From Polyangiaceae bacterium (lineage in GTDB: Bacteria > Myxococcota_A > Polyangia > Polyangiales > Polyangiaceae): a stretch of DNA of 64,000 bases. The DNA lies in assembly GCA_016719945.1 (NCBI GenBank), contig JADJYE010000018.1, forward strand, positions 54,541-118,540, given 5' to 3'. This document shows positions 25,652 through 33,523 of the stretch, piece by piece; position 1 is the stretch's first letter; each line of letters opens with the position of its first letter. The notes under the pieces are model-generated. The model worked only from the letters and a program-made list of their open reading frames with translations, was not told where the DNA came from and searched no databases. Made by a program: the position numbers and the translations under genes.

Positions 25652-27159
25652 CACGCGACCTCCTTGCGGACCTCGACCAACGGGAGGCGACGCTTTCTGG
25701 GCGCCGCGGCGAGCCGCGCGTTGGGGTCGATGATCCCGACCTCGTCGCGCAGGTGCGTCTCGGCGCTCTCGAGGATGGGGCGATAGTGACGAGCGCGCGC
25801 GATGAACCGCGCGATTCCTGGCAGCGCCTCGAGCACGAACCGGGGCCGGTTCTTCAGCACGGCGAGGTTGGCCTTCTCCCAGCCGGCCCAGGTCACGCGG
25901 TTCGCCTCCGCGAAGCGCGCGTAAAAGCGTTCGCGCGGCAGCGCCGTAGGCAGCACGGAGTGGAGCAGATCGAAGAAGCGCCGATCCTTGGTGAGCAGCT
26001 CGTGCTCGCGCGCCTTGTACAGCTGGGTGCCTGGCAGCGGCGTGAGGATGCTGATCATCGGCAGCGCGATGCCGAGCTCGTTGATGTGCGCGTACAGCGC
26101 GTCGAAGTCTTCGTCCGTGTAGTCCGGACGCACCATGAAGATGCCCGTCGAGAAGATGCCCAGGTCCATCAGGGTGGCGGCCGCCTTCTTGTTTTTCTCG
26201 ACCGTGTTGCGCTTCAGCAGCGCCGCCAGCCCGTCCTCCTCGTTCGACTCGTAGCCCGAGAGGACCATGACGAGCCCCGCATCGCGCAGCCGCCGCATGA
26301 GGTCGGGGTGATCGGCGATGAAGTCGGTCCTGCCCTGCGTGCCCCACCATTTCTTCACCCCGCGACGCTCGATCTCGTCGCACAGCTCCTCCAGACGGCG
26401 GCGGTTGGTGAGGAAGTTGTCGTCGAGGAAGAAGACCATCCTCTCCTCGAGCGCCTCCATCCGGTCGACGATCAGCTTGGCGCTCATGAAGCGCGTCTTG
26501 CGCTCGTAGAACTCCCAGATCGCGCAGAAGTTGCAGTCGAAGCTGCACCCGCGGCTCGTCACCATCGAAGCGAGGGGCCCGGCGACGGTGAAGAAGTAGT
26601 CTTTGACGTACTTCTTGATCAAGTGGCGCGCCGGCGCCGGGAAGCTGTCGAGCGAGCGGCTCTGCGCGCGCTTGTCGCTGGTGGTGTAGGACCCATGGGC
26701 GTCGCGGAAGCGCAGGCCGGCGATGCCGCCGAGCGCGCGCGGGTCGCCGCCCGTCGCGAGGTGCGTGACCAGCTCGCGGAACGTGTCTTCGCCTTCGCCC
26801 AGGCACAGCGCGTCGACGACCGGGTCTTCGAAGTCCTCCGGGGCGAGCGTCGGGTGGTGACCGCCGACGATGGTGAAGACGCGGTCGCCGAGCACGTCCT
26901 TCGCGGTCTGCAGCGTGGCCTTCGCTTGGTAGCAGTCGGTCGTCATGCTGGTGACGCCCACCAGGTCCGGCTCGAAGTCGTTGAGCACCCGCACCAGCTC
27001 GACGTCGTCCTCCAGGCGCAGATCGAGGATCTTCACTTCGTGCTCGGGGACCATCGCGGCGAGGGACGTGAGCGCCACCGGCTCACAGAACCAGATCGTG
27101 TTCTCGAGCCCGATCCGGCCGGGCTCGAAAGGGGCCGGCTGCACCAAGAGGATCTTCAT
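25651..27159 (-). CDS. B12-binding-domain radical SAM enzyme
   Basis: This 502-residue protein has an N-terminal cobalamin-binding fold (about 1-150: LLVQPAPFEP at the start, then LVGVTSMTTDCYQAK and FTIVGGHHPTLAPEDF). A radical SAM core follows, with the cluster motif CSFDCNFC (CxxxCxxC) and FLDDNFLTNRRRLEEL. The C-terminal region is helical and basic. The architecture matches the class that includes BchE, HpnJ and HpnR-type enzymes, which methylate or rearrange unactivated carbons. It opens the tightly coupled run with the HDO enzyme and alpha/beta hydrolase, and follows the response regulator by about 70 bases. No B12 riboswitch is recognised upstream. Activity cannot be predicted. Confidence 0.8.
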   Translation of the reverse strand: MKILLVQPAPFEPGRIGLENTIWFCEPVALTSLAAMVPEHEVKILDLRLEDDVELVRVLNDFEPDLVGVTSMTTDCYQAKATLQTAKDVLGDRVFTIVGGHHPTLAPEDFEDPVVDALCLGEGEDTFRELVTHLATGGDPRALGGIAGLRFRDAHGSYTTSDKRAQSRSLDSFPAPARHLIKKYVKDYFFTVAGPLASMVTSRGCSFDCNFCAIWEFYERKTRFMSAKLIVDRMEALEERMVFFLDDNFLTNRRRLEELCDEIERRGVKKWWGTQGRTDFIADHPDLMRRLRDAGLVMVLSGYESNEEDGLAALLKRNTVEKNKKAAATLMDLGIFSTGIFMVRPDYTDEDFDALYAHINELGIALPMISILTPLPGTQLYKAREHELLTKDRRFFDLLHSVLPTALPRERFYARFAEANRVTWAGWEKANLAVLKNRPRFVLEALPGIARFIARARHYRPILESAETHLRDEVGIIDPNARLAAAPRKRRLPLVEVRKEVA

Positions 27160-27230
27160 GACTTGGAAGGGTCGCCACGACCCACGCCCTTGAGAACCAA
27201 CGGCCGCCCTATGGCTGCCATCGGCGGCGC

Positions 27231-27590
27231 CTATGAAACCGGACCCTCAGCGAGCACGGCTCGAATCGCGCCGACCAGCACTTCGGGTCGAGACGGCTTG
27301 GTGAGCAGGCCGGTCACGCGTGGGTGCCCGCTGACGAGCGCCTCTGCGTCCAGATCGCCGGAGACGATGAAGAAGGCGCCGGCGCGCTCGAGGCCGTCGA
27401 TGACCTGCAACCCCGACAGCTCGGGCATGCGGTAGTCGCACACGACCACCGGGACCTCGTGCGTTCGCAGGTACGCCATCGCCTCGACGGGGTCGCTGAA
27501 CGTGACCACCGTGAGCCCCGATCGCGTCAGCAGCCGAGCGAACACGCGGCACAGGACGGGCTCGTCATCGATGTATACGACCTGGACCAT
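27231..27590 (-). CDS. Single-domain response regulator (receiver only)
   Basis: This 119-residue protein is only a receiver domain: VVYIDDEP at the start, phospho-acceptor Asp in VVVCDYRMPELSG, and the conserved Lys in LLTKPSRPE. No output domain is present. Its start overlaps the stop of the histidine kinase gene by one base (TGATG), so the two form a pair. Being 70 bases upstream of the radical SAM operon on the same strand, it could signal to those genes or share their transcript, but no DNA-binding domain supports direct control. Confidence 0.85.
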   Translation of the reverse strand: MVQVVYIDDEPVLCRVFARLLTRSGLTVVTFSDPVEAMAYLRTHEVPVVVCDYRMPELSGLQVIDGLERAGAFFIVSGDLDAEALVSGHPRVTGLLTKPSRPEVLVGAIRAVLAEGPVS

Positions 27591-29074
27591 CAGCCTGACC
27601 GCGGCAACGATACGATGAACCGGGTGTGCTTCGCGGCGGCGTCCAGCCGCAGGTCACCGCCGTGCCGCTCGAGGATGCTCTTCGAGATGCTGAGACCCAG
27701 ACCGGTTCCTTCACCGGCTGGCTTGGTCGTGACGAACGGCTCGAAGATCTTTGATTGAAGCTCGGCGGGGACTCCCGGGCCCGAGTCTTGGACGGAGAGC
27801 TCCGCCGCGCCCTCTGGCCCCGCCCGCAGCTTGACGCGGATCCAGCGCTGGTCGCAGCCGCGGACGGCGTCGAACGCGTTGTTGAGCAGGTTGATCACGA
27901 CCTGCGACAGCTCGATCGAGTTGCCGAGCACCGTCACGTCGGACTCGACCTCGACCTCGAGGCCGACCCCATGGGTCAGGATGCGCGCCTTGCACAGGTT
28001 GATCGACTCCGCGACGATGGTGCCCAGCGAGACCTTCTCGTCGGGCTGGTCGTCGGTGCGTCGCGAGATCTTTCGCAGCCCTTGCACGATCTTCGCGGCG
28101 CGCTGCACGGCTTCCCGGATCGCCGACAGCCCCTCGTCGATGACCGCGCGGTCGCCCTCTTCGATGGCGTCGGCCAGCAGGTACGCGTAGCCGTCGATGA
28201 TCCCGAGCGGGTTGTTGATCTCGTGGGCGAAGCTGGCAGCCATTTCACCCATCGCCGCCAGCTTGGCCGCTTGCACGGCCTTCGCCCGCTCCTCCTCGAT
28301 GCGCCGCTCGAGCTCACGCTGCGTGGAGAGGTCCTCGATCAACGACCATATGTAGTCCTCGCCGTCGCGGCTCACGATGAACCCGTTGAGGCGAACAGGC
28401 ACCAAGCGGCCGTCCTTGCGGATGAACTCCTTCTCGTAGGGCCCATATCTGCGTCGCGCGCGGAGCAGCTCGAGCTGGGTCGCCTCGTCGGCGTCGTATT
28501 TGCGGGGAGTCAGCTGCCAATAGGTGAGCCCAACGTCCGCCTCGGCGCGCGTGTAGCCGATGATGTCCAAGAACGCAGGGTTCGACTCGAGCCAGAGGCC
28601 GTCCATTCGGCAGAGGTTGAGGCCGATCGGCGACTGCTCGAACAGCTCGCGGATCAAGGCCTCTCGCTCCGCCAGCCGCTCCTCCGCCTCCACCTGCGCG
28701 GTGATGGCGCCGATGGAGACGACGATGCCCCACCCGCGCCCGTCCGCGAGGCGCCAGGGCGTCACCTGCCACTTCATGTGGTCCGCTTGACCATCGGGGC
28801 GCGTGACCCGCTCGCGGCCCGACTCCTGCGGGGCACCCTCCAGGCAGCGGCGCACCGCAGACTCGAGGCGCTCGCCGACCCGCGGGAACGGCCCGACGAG
28901 CGAGCCGTTGGGGGTTGCGCCGCACAGCGAGACCCACGCTTCGTTGCGCGCGAGGCACCGCTCGGCGTCGAAGATCGCCACGGCCAGGGGGAGGCCGCGC
29001 AGGAACTGCTCGAGCAGGTCCGCGGAGTCTATCTCGGTTCGATCCCCCACGACGAGCGAGGATAGCAGCGGCAC
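27590..29074 (-). CDS. Double-PAS sensor histidine kinase
   Basis: This 494-residue soluble kinase has two PAS domains. The first is about 15-130, with LLEQFLRGLPLAVAIFDAE; the second is about 140-255, with FEQSPIGLNLCRMDGLWLES. A short coiled coil leads to the H-box EMAASFAHEINNPLG. The ATPase domain shows NLLNNAFDAV, DSGPGVPAEL, KIFEPFVTTKP and GTGLGLSISKSILERHGG. There is no membrane segment, so a cytoplasmic signal such as redox or a small molecule is likely. The start is GTG 29074. It is coupled to the single-domain response regulator that follows. Confidence 0.85.
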   Translation of the reverse strand: MPLLSSLVVGDRTEIDSADLLEQFLRGLPLAVAIFDAERCLARNEAWVSLCGATPNGSLVGPFPRVGERLESAVRRCLEGAPQESGRERVTRPDGQADHMKWQVTPWRLADGRGWGIVVSIGAITAQVEAEERLAEREALIRELFEQSPIGLNLCRMDGLWLESNPAFLDIIGYTRAEADVGLTYWQLTPRKYDADEATQLELLRARRRYGPYEKEFIRKDGRLVPVRLNGFIVSRDGEDYIWSLIEDLSTQRELERRIEEERAKAVQAAKLAAMGEMAASFAHEINNPLGIIDGYAYLLADAIEEGDRAVIDEGLSAIREAVQRAAKIVQGLRKISRRTDDQPDEKVSLGTIVAESINLCKARILTHGVGLEVEVESDVTVLGNSIELSQVVINLLNNAFDAVRGCDQRWIRVKLRAGPEGAAELSVQDSGPGVPAELQSKIFEPFVTTKPAGEGTGLGLSISKSILERHGGDLRLDAAAKHTRFIVSLPRSG

Positions 29075-29315
29075 GGCATGACCGGCGAGCGGCGCGCGCT
29101 ATGCTGGCGCTTCGCGGCTCGCGACCTGCGTCAGGGCAGGACCCACGCCTCCCCCACGGCTGCCCACAGCTCGCCCGGCTTCTTTGCGCCAGCGTCGGGG
29201 TGCTCCGTGAGCGGCTTCGCCACGGTGCGCGGCGGCGGCTGGGCGCGCGAGTAAGAGCTCGCGGTCGCGATCATCGACCCACGGCGCCGAGAGGTAACGA
29301 GCACAGGGCGCGAGC

Positions 29316-29783
29316 TCAGGGCTCCTCGAGGAGGAAGAAGAAGAGGTCGCCGCGGCCCTCGTCGAGGTTGATCCCGCCGAGCCCGAGGCACAGCGTCGCG
29401 TCGAGCGGCTTGACCTCGTCGTAGAGGACGCCGCGCAAGGGCAGGCGCGAGACGTCATAGCGCAGGCGCAGGGTGTCCGTATCACGCCACCTCGAGCGCC
29501 CCGGATCGACGCGGAAGCGGCCGAGGCGAATCCTCGGGTGGACGAACGCCCATGCTGCCCTCTCGAAGTCGACCCAGAAGGCGAGTCGCTCGAACGGCAG
29601 GAGCGTCGCGGTCACCGCGGCGGAGCGGGCGAAGCGGGTGCCGACACGGGCGAGCGCGTGGCCGCGCAGTCGGCGGGTGGGCGCGGGGCCGAGCGGCGCC
29701 TCCCGATAGATGCGTTCCAGGTCATCGAGGCTGGCGCGCCGGAGGCTCTTGGAGGTGGTCACTCCCCTTGACTGACAGACCAT
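29316..29783 (-). CDS. Conserved-looking hypothetical protein divergent from a TetR gene
   Basis: This 155-residue protein starts at ATG 29783 or GTG 29762 (VTTSKSLRR). Its second half has a barrel-like pattern: DTDTLRLRYDVSRLPLRG, LYDEVKPLDATLCLGLGG and GDLFFFLLEEP. This resembles small lipocalin- or DUF-type proteins in which a YDE-[VI]-x-P/D core is conserved, but no family can be named. It is transcribed divergently from the TetR gene, whose palindromic site lies between the two starts, so it may be co-repressed. Confidence 0.55.
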   Translation of the reverse strand: MVCQSRGVTTSKSLRRASLDDLERIYREAPLGPAPTRRLRGHALARVGTRFARSAAVTATLLPFERLAFWVDFERAAWAFVHPRIRLGRFRVDPGRSRWRDTDTLRLRYDVSRLPLRGVLYDEVKPLDATLCLGLGGINLDEGRGDLFFFLLEEP

Positions 29784-29789
29784 TCGCTA

Positions 29790-29818
29790 TTAAACAACTT
29801 TTTAGAACGGATGTTTAA
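29790..29818. promoter_or_regulatory. TetR-type palindrome over the start of the second TetR gene
   Basis: This is an inverted repeat TTAAACA-N15-TGTTTAA in the short AT-rich gap between two divergent genes. Its right arm overlaps the ATG of the TetR gene at 29811. AT content here is far above the surroundings. Bound repressor would block the TetR/radical SAM transcript and probably the divergent gene. Confidence 0.55.
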
Positions 29819-30419
29819 CGCGCACACCCCTGCACCACCCGACGACGCCGGCAGCGTCAAGGTCCGCATCCTCGCCGCCGGCCGCTCGGAGTTCGCGCGC
29901 CGCGGTTTGGCGGCCGGGTCGGTGCGCGTCATCGCCCAGCAGGCGGGCGTGACCGCCGCGATGATCAACTACTACTTCGGCGGCAAGCGAGGGCTATACG
30001 ACGCGGTCGTCGCCGACGCGCAGGAGCGCTTGCGCGCGCACCTCGCGCCGGCCCTCGCCCCCGGGCGCGGGGGGCTCGCGGCGCGCCTGGCTGGCGCGTA
30101 CTTCGACTTTCTCGCGGAGGACCGGGAGCTGCAGCGCTTGCTGATGCGCGAGGTGCTCGACCGGGGTGAGGGGGTCAGTGAGCTCGCCGCCACCTACGTC
30201 GAGCCGCTGCGCGCGCTCTTTCGAAAGCATTTCGGCGCAGACGAGGAGTCCAAGCACCTCGCCATCAGCGTGTTCGGCGCCGTTGCCGGCTACTTCCTGT
30301 ACGAGCCGGTGCTCGGCGCGTTCTTGGGGGCCGAGCCGCTGTCGCCGGCGGCGCTCGCGCGGCGCCGCCGCCATGTCGTCCGCCTCGCCAACCTACTCGA
30401 GGAGCTGCCACGATCATGA
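29811..30419 (+). CDS. TetR-family transcriptional regulator
   Basis: This 202-residue protein has an N-terminal HTH (RILAAGRSEFARRGLAAG, then RVIAQQAGVTAAMINYYFGG) and a helical ligand domain. It resembles AcrR/CecR-like regulators. Its start codon lies within the palindrome at 29790-29818, which argues for autoregulation. Its stop overlaps the start of a radical SAM gene (ATGA), so regulator and enzyme are translated together. This is unusual for a repressor and suggests they respond to the same substrate. The inducer is unknown. Confidence 0.85.
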   Translation: MFNAHTPAPPDDAGSVKVRILAAGRSEFARRGLAAGSVRVIAQQAGVTAAMINYYFGGKRGLYDAVVADAQERLRAHLAPALAPGRGGLAARLAGAYFDFLAEDRELQRLLMREVLDRGEGVSELAATYVEPLRALFRKHFGADEESKHLAISVFGAVAGYFLYEPVLGAFLGAEPLSPAALARRRRHVVRLANLLEELPRS

Positions 30420-31474
30420 ACCTCTCCACCGTCTTCGAAATCAGCAAGGCCTTCGCGCTCGCGCGCCTCGGGCGCGGCCACCCCCTCTATCTCGTGCACG
30501 CGCTCACCGCGCGCTGCAACGCGCGCTGCGGCTTCTGCGCGTGGAACCCGGAGTTCTACGACCCGAAGGATCAGCTCTCGACGCCGGCGATCAAGCGCCT
30601 CTACTCGGACGCGCGCGCCGCCGGGTTCGTCGGCGTCTCGATCTGGGGCGGCGAGCCGCTCGTCTACCGAGACTTCGACGAGGTCGTGCGGCACGCTCAT
30701 GAGATCGGCCTCGCGACCCACATGGTGACCAACGGCTTCTTGCTCGAGCAGCGGCTCGACGCGGTGGTTCGCTGGGTCGACCGGGTGTGCGTCTCGCTCG
30801 ATCACCCTTCGGCCGTGCACGACGAGCTCCGCGGGATCCGGGGGCTCTTCGAGCGGATCGTGTCCGCGACGCGCGCGCTCAGGGCGCGCGCGCCGAGCAA
30901 GCCGATCATCTTCGTGTGCACGCTGCAGAAGGCGAACGTGCAGCCCGAGACGCTGCGCAGCCTTTGCGCGCTGATGGACGATCTCGGGGTGCTCGGCATC
31001 TTCAACGGCCTCCGTCACGAGGCGGCGGCCGCAGGTGGAGACGCGCCGATCGATCGATACGCGCCGAGCGATGCGGAGCTCTCCGCGGCGTTCTCCACCC
31101 TGCGGGACCTCAAGCTGGGCGGCGCGCCGGTCCTCAACTCGCTCACGCACCTCGACATGATGCGGGCTGGTTCACCGGTCTACCGATGCCATTGGCCCAA
31201 GTTCATGTTGCCAATCGAGGCCAACGGCGACGTGGTCGACTGCATGCACTGGGGCACACGGCCGATCGGCAACGTGAGGGACACGCCATTCCAGGAGCTG
31301 CTCGCGAGCCCGCGACTCCGCGCCCTCGCGAACGAGGCCGGGGAGGCGTGCCACAAGTGCGTGTCGATCCATCGCGTAGAGCTCTCGGAGGTCTCGGACG
31401 GCAACCTCGAGCCGCTCCGCTCGTGGGCGATGCTGCGCCGGTCACCGGGGACGCGCGCGTCGCCCGCTCACTAG
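30416..31474 (+). CDS. Radical SAM protein with C-terminal SPASM-like Cys region
   Basis: This 352-residue protein has the cluster motif CNARCGFC near residues 38-45 and a GGEPLVY substrate loop. Further Cys residues lie near the C-terminus: YRCHWPKF, DCMHWGTR and ACHKCVSIHR. This recalls SPASM or twitch auxiliary-cluster domains of peptide- or lipid-modifying enzymes such as HpnH-like proteins. It is coupled to the TetR gene (ATGA overlap). No small precursor peptide is visible nearby, so a RiPP role is not supported. The substrate is unknown. Confidence 0.75.
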   Translation: MNLSTVFEISKAFALARLGRGHPLYLVHALTARCNARCGFCAWNPEFYDPKDQLSTPAIKRLYSDARAAGFVGVSIWGGEPLVYRDFDEVVRHAHEIGLATHMVTNGFLLEQRLDAVVRWVDRVCVSLDHPSAVHDELRGIRGLFERIVSATRALRARAPSKPIIFVCTLQKANVQPETLRSLCALMDDLGVLGIFNGLRHEAAAAGGDAPIDRYAPSDAELSAAFSTLRDLKLGGAPVLNSLTHLDMMRAGSPVYRCHWPKFMLPIEANGDVVDCMHWGTRPIGNVRDTPFQELLASPRLRALANEAGEACHKCVSIHRVELSEVSDGNLEPLRSWAMLRRSPGTRASPAH

Positions 31475-31568
31475 CGCCCCGCTCTCCACCGAGAGCGTGG
31501 CGGGGGCGTGACGATCCACAACCAACTCGTGACACCACGACCGAGGCAGGTTTCGCAGACTCGAGCCC

Positions 31569-32228
31569 ATGCACGCTTCCGCCGCGCTGCCAGACCGCAC
31601 TCCCACGCTGGGGGAGGAGATCGCCCATGCGCTCAGCCATGGGCTTGGGGCGCTCTTGGCCGTGGGCGCCGTCGTCCTGCTCGTCGTGCAGGCGGTCGTC
31701 CATCGGGACGCGACCACCGTCTCTGCGGTCAGCACCTTCGGCGCCACGCTGATCGGCCTGTACCTTTCGTCGACGGTGTACCACGCCGTCCCTGCGCGGC
31801 TCCGTCGCCTCAAGCAGGTGCTGCAGATCGTCGATCACGCTGCGATTCATCTCCTGATCGCCGGAACGGTGACGCCCTTCGCGCTTTGCGCCATCGGCGG
31901 CGCGCGCGGCTGGGCGGTCTTCGGCGTAGCCTGGACATTGGCGGCCATCGGTGTGGTGGTCGAGACGACGCCATTGCGGCGCTTCACGCGCCTCTCGATG
32001 GCCCTTTACGTGGGCTCGGGTTGGGCCGGTGCCGGCACGCTGCCCCTTCTTTGGGACTCGCTCACGACTGGCTCGTTGACGCTGCTCGGGCTCGGGGGCG
32101 TGGCCTACACCGCGGGCGTCCCGTTCTACCTCGCCAGCCGCCGCTGGTCGCACTCGATCTGGCACCTCTTCGTGCTGATTGGTAGCGCGCTCCACGTCGC
32201 CGCCATCGCGTTGGTGGTGAGCGGCTGA
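31569..32228 (+). CDS. trhA: Haemolysin III / PAQR-family membrane protein
   Basis: This 219-residue protein has about seven membrane segments, such as GLGALLAVGAVVLLVVQAVV and VFGVAWTLAAIGVVVETTP. It carries the conserved His residues of this family: EEIAHALSHGL, STVYHAVP, QIVDHAAIHLLI and SIWHLFVLIGSALH. The family (YqfA/TrhA) is linked to membrane energetics and fluidity. It sits about 95 bases after the radical SAM gene on the same strand, but a functional link is not evident. Confidence 0.85.
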   Translation: MHASAALPDRTPTLGEEIAHALSHGLGALLAVGAVVLLVVQAVVHRDATTVSAVSTFGATLIGLYLSSTVYHAVPARLRRLKQVLQIVDHAAIHLLIAGTVTPFALCAIGGARGWAVFGVAWTLAAIGVVVETTPLRRFTRLSMALYVGSGWAGAGTLPLLWDSLTTGSLTLLGLGGVAYTAGVPFYLASRRWSHSIWHLFVLIGSALHVAAIALVVSG

Positions 32229-32301
32229 CCCCGGCGTCTCGGCGACAGCTGCCCCGAGGCCTCGATCCGAGGCGTCTCGACCCGGCACACGCCGTGGGGG
32301 C

Positions 32302-33450
32302 TCACTCGAAGCGCGCGAAGTAGGTGTCTCGCTGCGACGCTCCGTTCTGATGCCCAGCCACCGAGTACAAGACGCCGTCGACGATCGGCGTCTGATGGGT
32401 GTGGCCACGCGGCCGCGGCAGCGTCACGTCGAGCTCCTCCCATTCGCCGAGCGGACCATCCGCGGACACCTTGGCCCGCTGAAGGGTGCCGACGAACCTC
32501 TCCTCCTGCATATCGAGCCCGCCGACCACATAGAGCTCGCCTGCGTGGACGAACGAGGCGTGCACCGCGAGCGGGACGGGCAGGGTCCCGATCTCCTCCC
32601 AGCTCTCGAGCGAACCGTCCTCGGCGAGGCGGGCGCGGAGCACCGCGTCGTAGGGCACGTCGTTCCCGAAGTCGTTGTCGACGCGCTTGAGCCCACCCGT
32701 CACGTACAGGGCCTCGCCGTCGGTCGCCAGGCCGTGATGGCTCACCTCGACCGGTAGGGCCGCCTCGGTCGACCAGGCTCCGAGGGTGGTGCCGTCGAGC
32801 GAGGCGCGCTCGACGCTCGCCAAGCTCGACCCGGACGCGTCCAGGCCGCCTACGGCGTAGAAGAAGCCGCCGGTGAGGACGCCCGCGCCATGGAACCGGG
32901 GGTCGGCCATGAGCGGCCCGGCGATTGGCTCGGACAGCGTGCCGTCGTCTCCAATGGTGAAGATGTCCACGTTCCGCGTCGAAGAGGACGTCGCGCGGAA
33001 GCCGCCCGCGAAGACGACCACCTCGTCGGTCGCGACGACGGCGGCTCCAGAGACGTTGCTCGTGGACGGCAGCGTCTCCCACGGGCCGAGCGTTCCGTCC
33101 TGCGCGATGACGGCGCGCTCGATCGAGTCGACGGGCGTCGTCATGTCGGCGTAGCCGCCGGCCACGTAGAGGTAGGTGCCGGACGCCCGCTTCGCCGCCC
33201 AGGTCATGTGGTGATCGCGCTCGTCGGCGATCTGGGGACCGACCTCGAACGCCCCGAGCGAGGCGATGCAGGCGCCGTCGCCGTCGTCGTGCGAGCCGAT
33301 CGGGCACGGGCTCGCGCCCCCGCCTCCCGCGGCCTCTCCACCCTGGCCCGAGCCCCCCTCAGGGCCCCCTCCGGGGTCGACCGAGGAGTCTCCGCAGGCG
33401 GCGACGAAGGAAGCGACGAGCACGAGCGCAAGGAGGGATGCGTGTCTCAC
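32302..33450 (-). CDS. Lipoprotein with Kelch-like beta-propeller repeats
   Basis: This protein starts at GTG 33450 and is about 382 residues long. A lipoprotein signal (LLALVLVASFVAACGDS) and a Gly-rich linker lead into repeated blades with a Kelch-like pattern, for example YLYVAGGYADM, EVVVFAGGFRA, FFYAVGGLDASG, ALYVTGGLKRVD and ELYVVGGLDMQEE. Each blade has a G-G pair after a hydrophobic strand and a later L-x-W or E-x-W. Such propellers usually bind ligands at the cell surface. No catalytic motif is visible. The frame continues upstream to 33522 but that part is not signal-like. Confidence 0.65.
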   Translation of the reverse strand: MRHASLLALVLVASFVAACGDSSVDPGGGPEGGSGQGGEAAGGGGASPCPIGSHDDGDGACIASLGAFEVGPQIADERDHHMTWAAKRASGTYLYVAGGYADMTTPVDSIERAVIAQDGTLGPWETLPSTSNVSGAAVVATDEVVVFAGGFRATSSSTRNVDIFTIGDDGTLSEPIAGPLMADPRFHGAGVLTGGFFYAVGGLDASGSSLASVERASLDGTTLGAWSTEAALPVEVSHHGLATDGEALYVTGGLKRVDNDFGNDVPYDAVLRARLAEDGSLESWEEIGTLPVPLAVHASFVHAGELYVVGGLDMQEERFVGTLQRAKVSADGPLGEWEELDVTLPRPRGHTHQTPIVDGVLYSVAGHQNGASQRDTYFARFE

Positions 33451-33523
33451 GCGCTCCGTGTTGCTCGCGAGCCCGCCGGCGGGAACCCAAAGTGGCTCAA
33501 GATTCGCGCCCGGCCGCGCCACC

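Noticed and set aside
25753..27435. A 560-residue plus-strand frame opposite the radical SAM gene
   Set aside because: It is antisense to a gene with clear Cys and B12 motifs and has no recognised domain.
29099..29485. Open frame of 128 residues on the minus strand between kinase and TetR genes
   Set aside because: It overlaps the better-supported frame 29316-29783, has no domain, and its composition looks like a shadow.
30416..31474. RiPP precursor peptide near the radical SAM enzyme
   Set aside because: No short conserved peptide-coding frame with a good start is seen within about 300 bases of either end.
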